In this document: piece by piece, positions 5,640-5,757 of the stretch
How the letters are laid out: every line of letters starts with the position of its first letter
Position numbering within the stretch: the stretch's first letter is position 1
Assembly: GCA_011046055.1 (NCBI GenBank)
Contig: DSBN01000105.1
Coordinates: forward strand, 1 to 5,757
Length of the DNA stretch: 5,757 bases
Source: Sediminispirochaeta sp.
Lineage (GTDB): Bacteria > Spirochaetota > Spirochaetia > DSM-16054 > Sediminispirochaetaceae
Direction of reading: 5' to 3'
Position numbers and translations under genes: made by a program
Notes under the pieces: generated by a model
The model's input: the letters and a program-made list of their open reading frames with translations, nothing else
Databases searched by the model: none
Told to the model about the DNA's origin: nothing

Positions 5640-5757
5640 GTCCCAAGAGCAGGCTCGAGTTGTGACCGCCGAAGCCGAAGGAGTTGGAGAGGGCTACACG
5701 GACTTCAGCGCTCCGGTGTTCGGTGAGCAGGTCTACTTCCGGTAGCGCCGGGTCCGG
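5632..5757 (-). CDS. fabF: 3' end of beta-ketoacyl-ACP synthase II (partial, FabF type)
   Basis: The last 41 codons and a TAG stop of a minus-strand gene are visible; the rest lies beyond the right edge. The translation ends with VALSNSFGFGGHNSSLLLGR plus Val. SNSFGFGG followed by a small or polar residue and Asn is the signature C-terminal loop of FabF/FabB-type condensing enzymes, which extend acyl chains on acyl carrier protein in cytosolic fatty-acid synthesis. The conserved FGFGG loop lines the active-site entrance. The catalytic Cys-His-His residues would lie outside the window. FabB or a polyketide-type ketosynthase cannot be excluded from so short a piece, but FabF is most likely. It converges on the permease operon across 124 nt and looks functionally unrelated to it. 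Confidence 0.85.
   Translation of the reverse strand, partial: PDPALPEVDLLTEHRSAEVRVALSNSFGFGGHNSSLLLGRV

Overview
The window looks like a bacterial chromosomal segment of roughly 55% G+C, apart from its first 120 bases. It probably comes from a spirochaete. The main hint is the solute-binding protein's leader, which ends in VWA|GGQSE with no lipobox cysteine; this style is common among spirochaetal sugar-binding proteins. That assignment is inference from style, not proof.

Layout. Bases 1-120 are AT-rich (43 of 120 bases are G or C) and non-coding, and packed with inverted repeats, including an 18-bp perfect hairpin with a 4-nt loop. The composition changes abruptly at 120/121. A good sigma-70-type promoter (140-168) then leads into a two-gene regulatory unit: a multi-membrane-span histidine kinase of the HisKA_3/NarL class (201-1412) and, 2 nt later, its NarL/LuxR-type response regulator (1415-2101). 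A 106-nt gap (2102-2207) holds a GGTACC-GT-GGTACC dyad immediately upstream of a second promoter-like sequence (2140-2168). The transporter genes follow: a family-1 extracellular solute-binding protein (2208-3596), a MalF/UgpA-type permease (3658-4551) and a MalG/UgpE-type permease (4545-5507). The permease genes overlap by 7 nt. A stable hairpin lies between the binding-protein gene and the first permease gene. The last stretch (5508-5631) is a non-coding convergent gap with two hairpins. After it, on the minus strand, is the 3' end of a beta-ketoacyl-ACP synthase II gene (fabF type), cut by the window edge.

How the parts fit. The five plus-strand genes form a likely sense-and-import module. 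The kinase phosphorylates the regulator, which plausibly acts at the dyad to switch on a CUT1-type ABC importer for a carbohydrate or similar solute. No ATPase subunit is present, so the importer presumably uses a shared MalK/UgpC/MsiK-type ATPase encoded elsewhere. No catabolic enzyme is present, so the substrate cannot be named.

The least ordinary features are the inverted-repeat cluster with its sharp composition edge at the left end, the dyad placed for activation next to a NarL-type regulator gene, and an extra segment of roughly 40 residues in the outer loop of the second permease.
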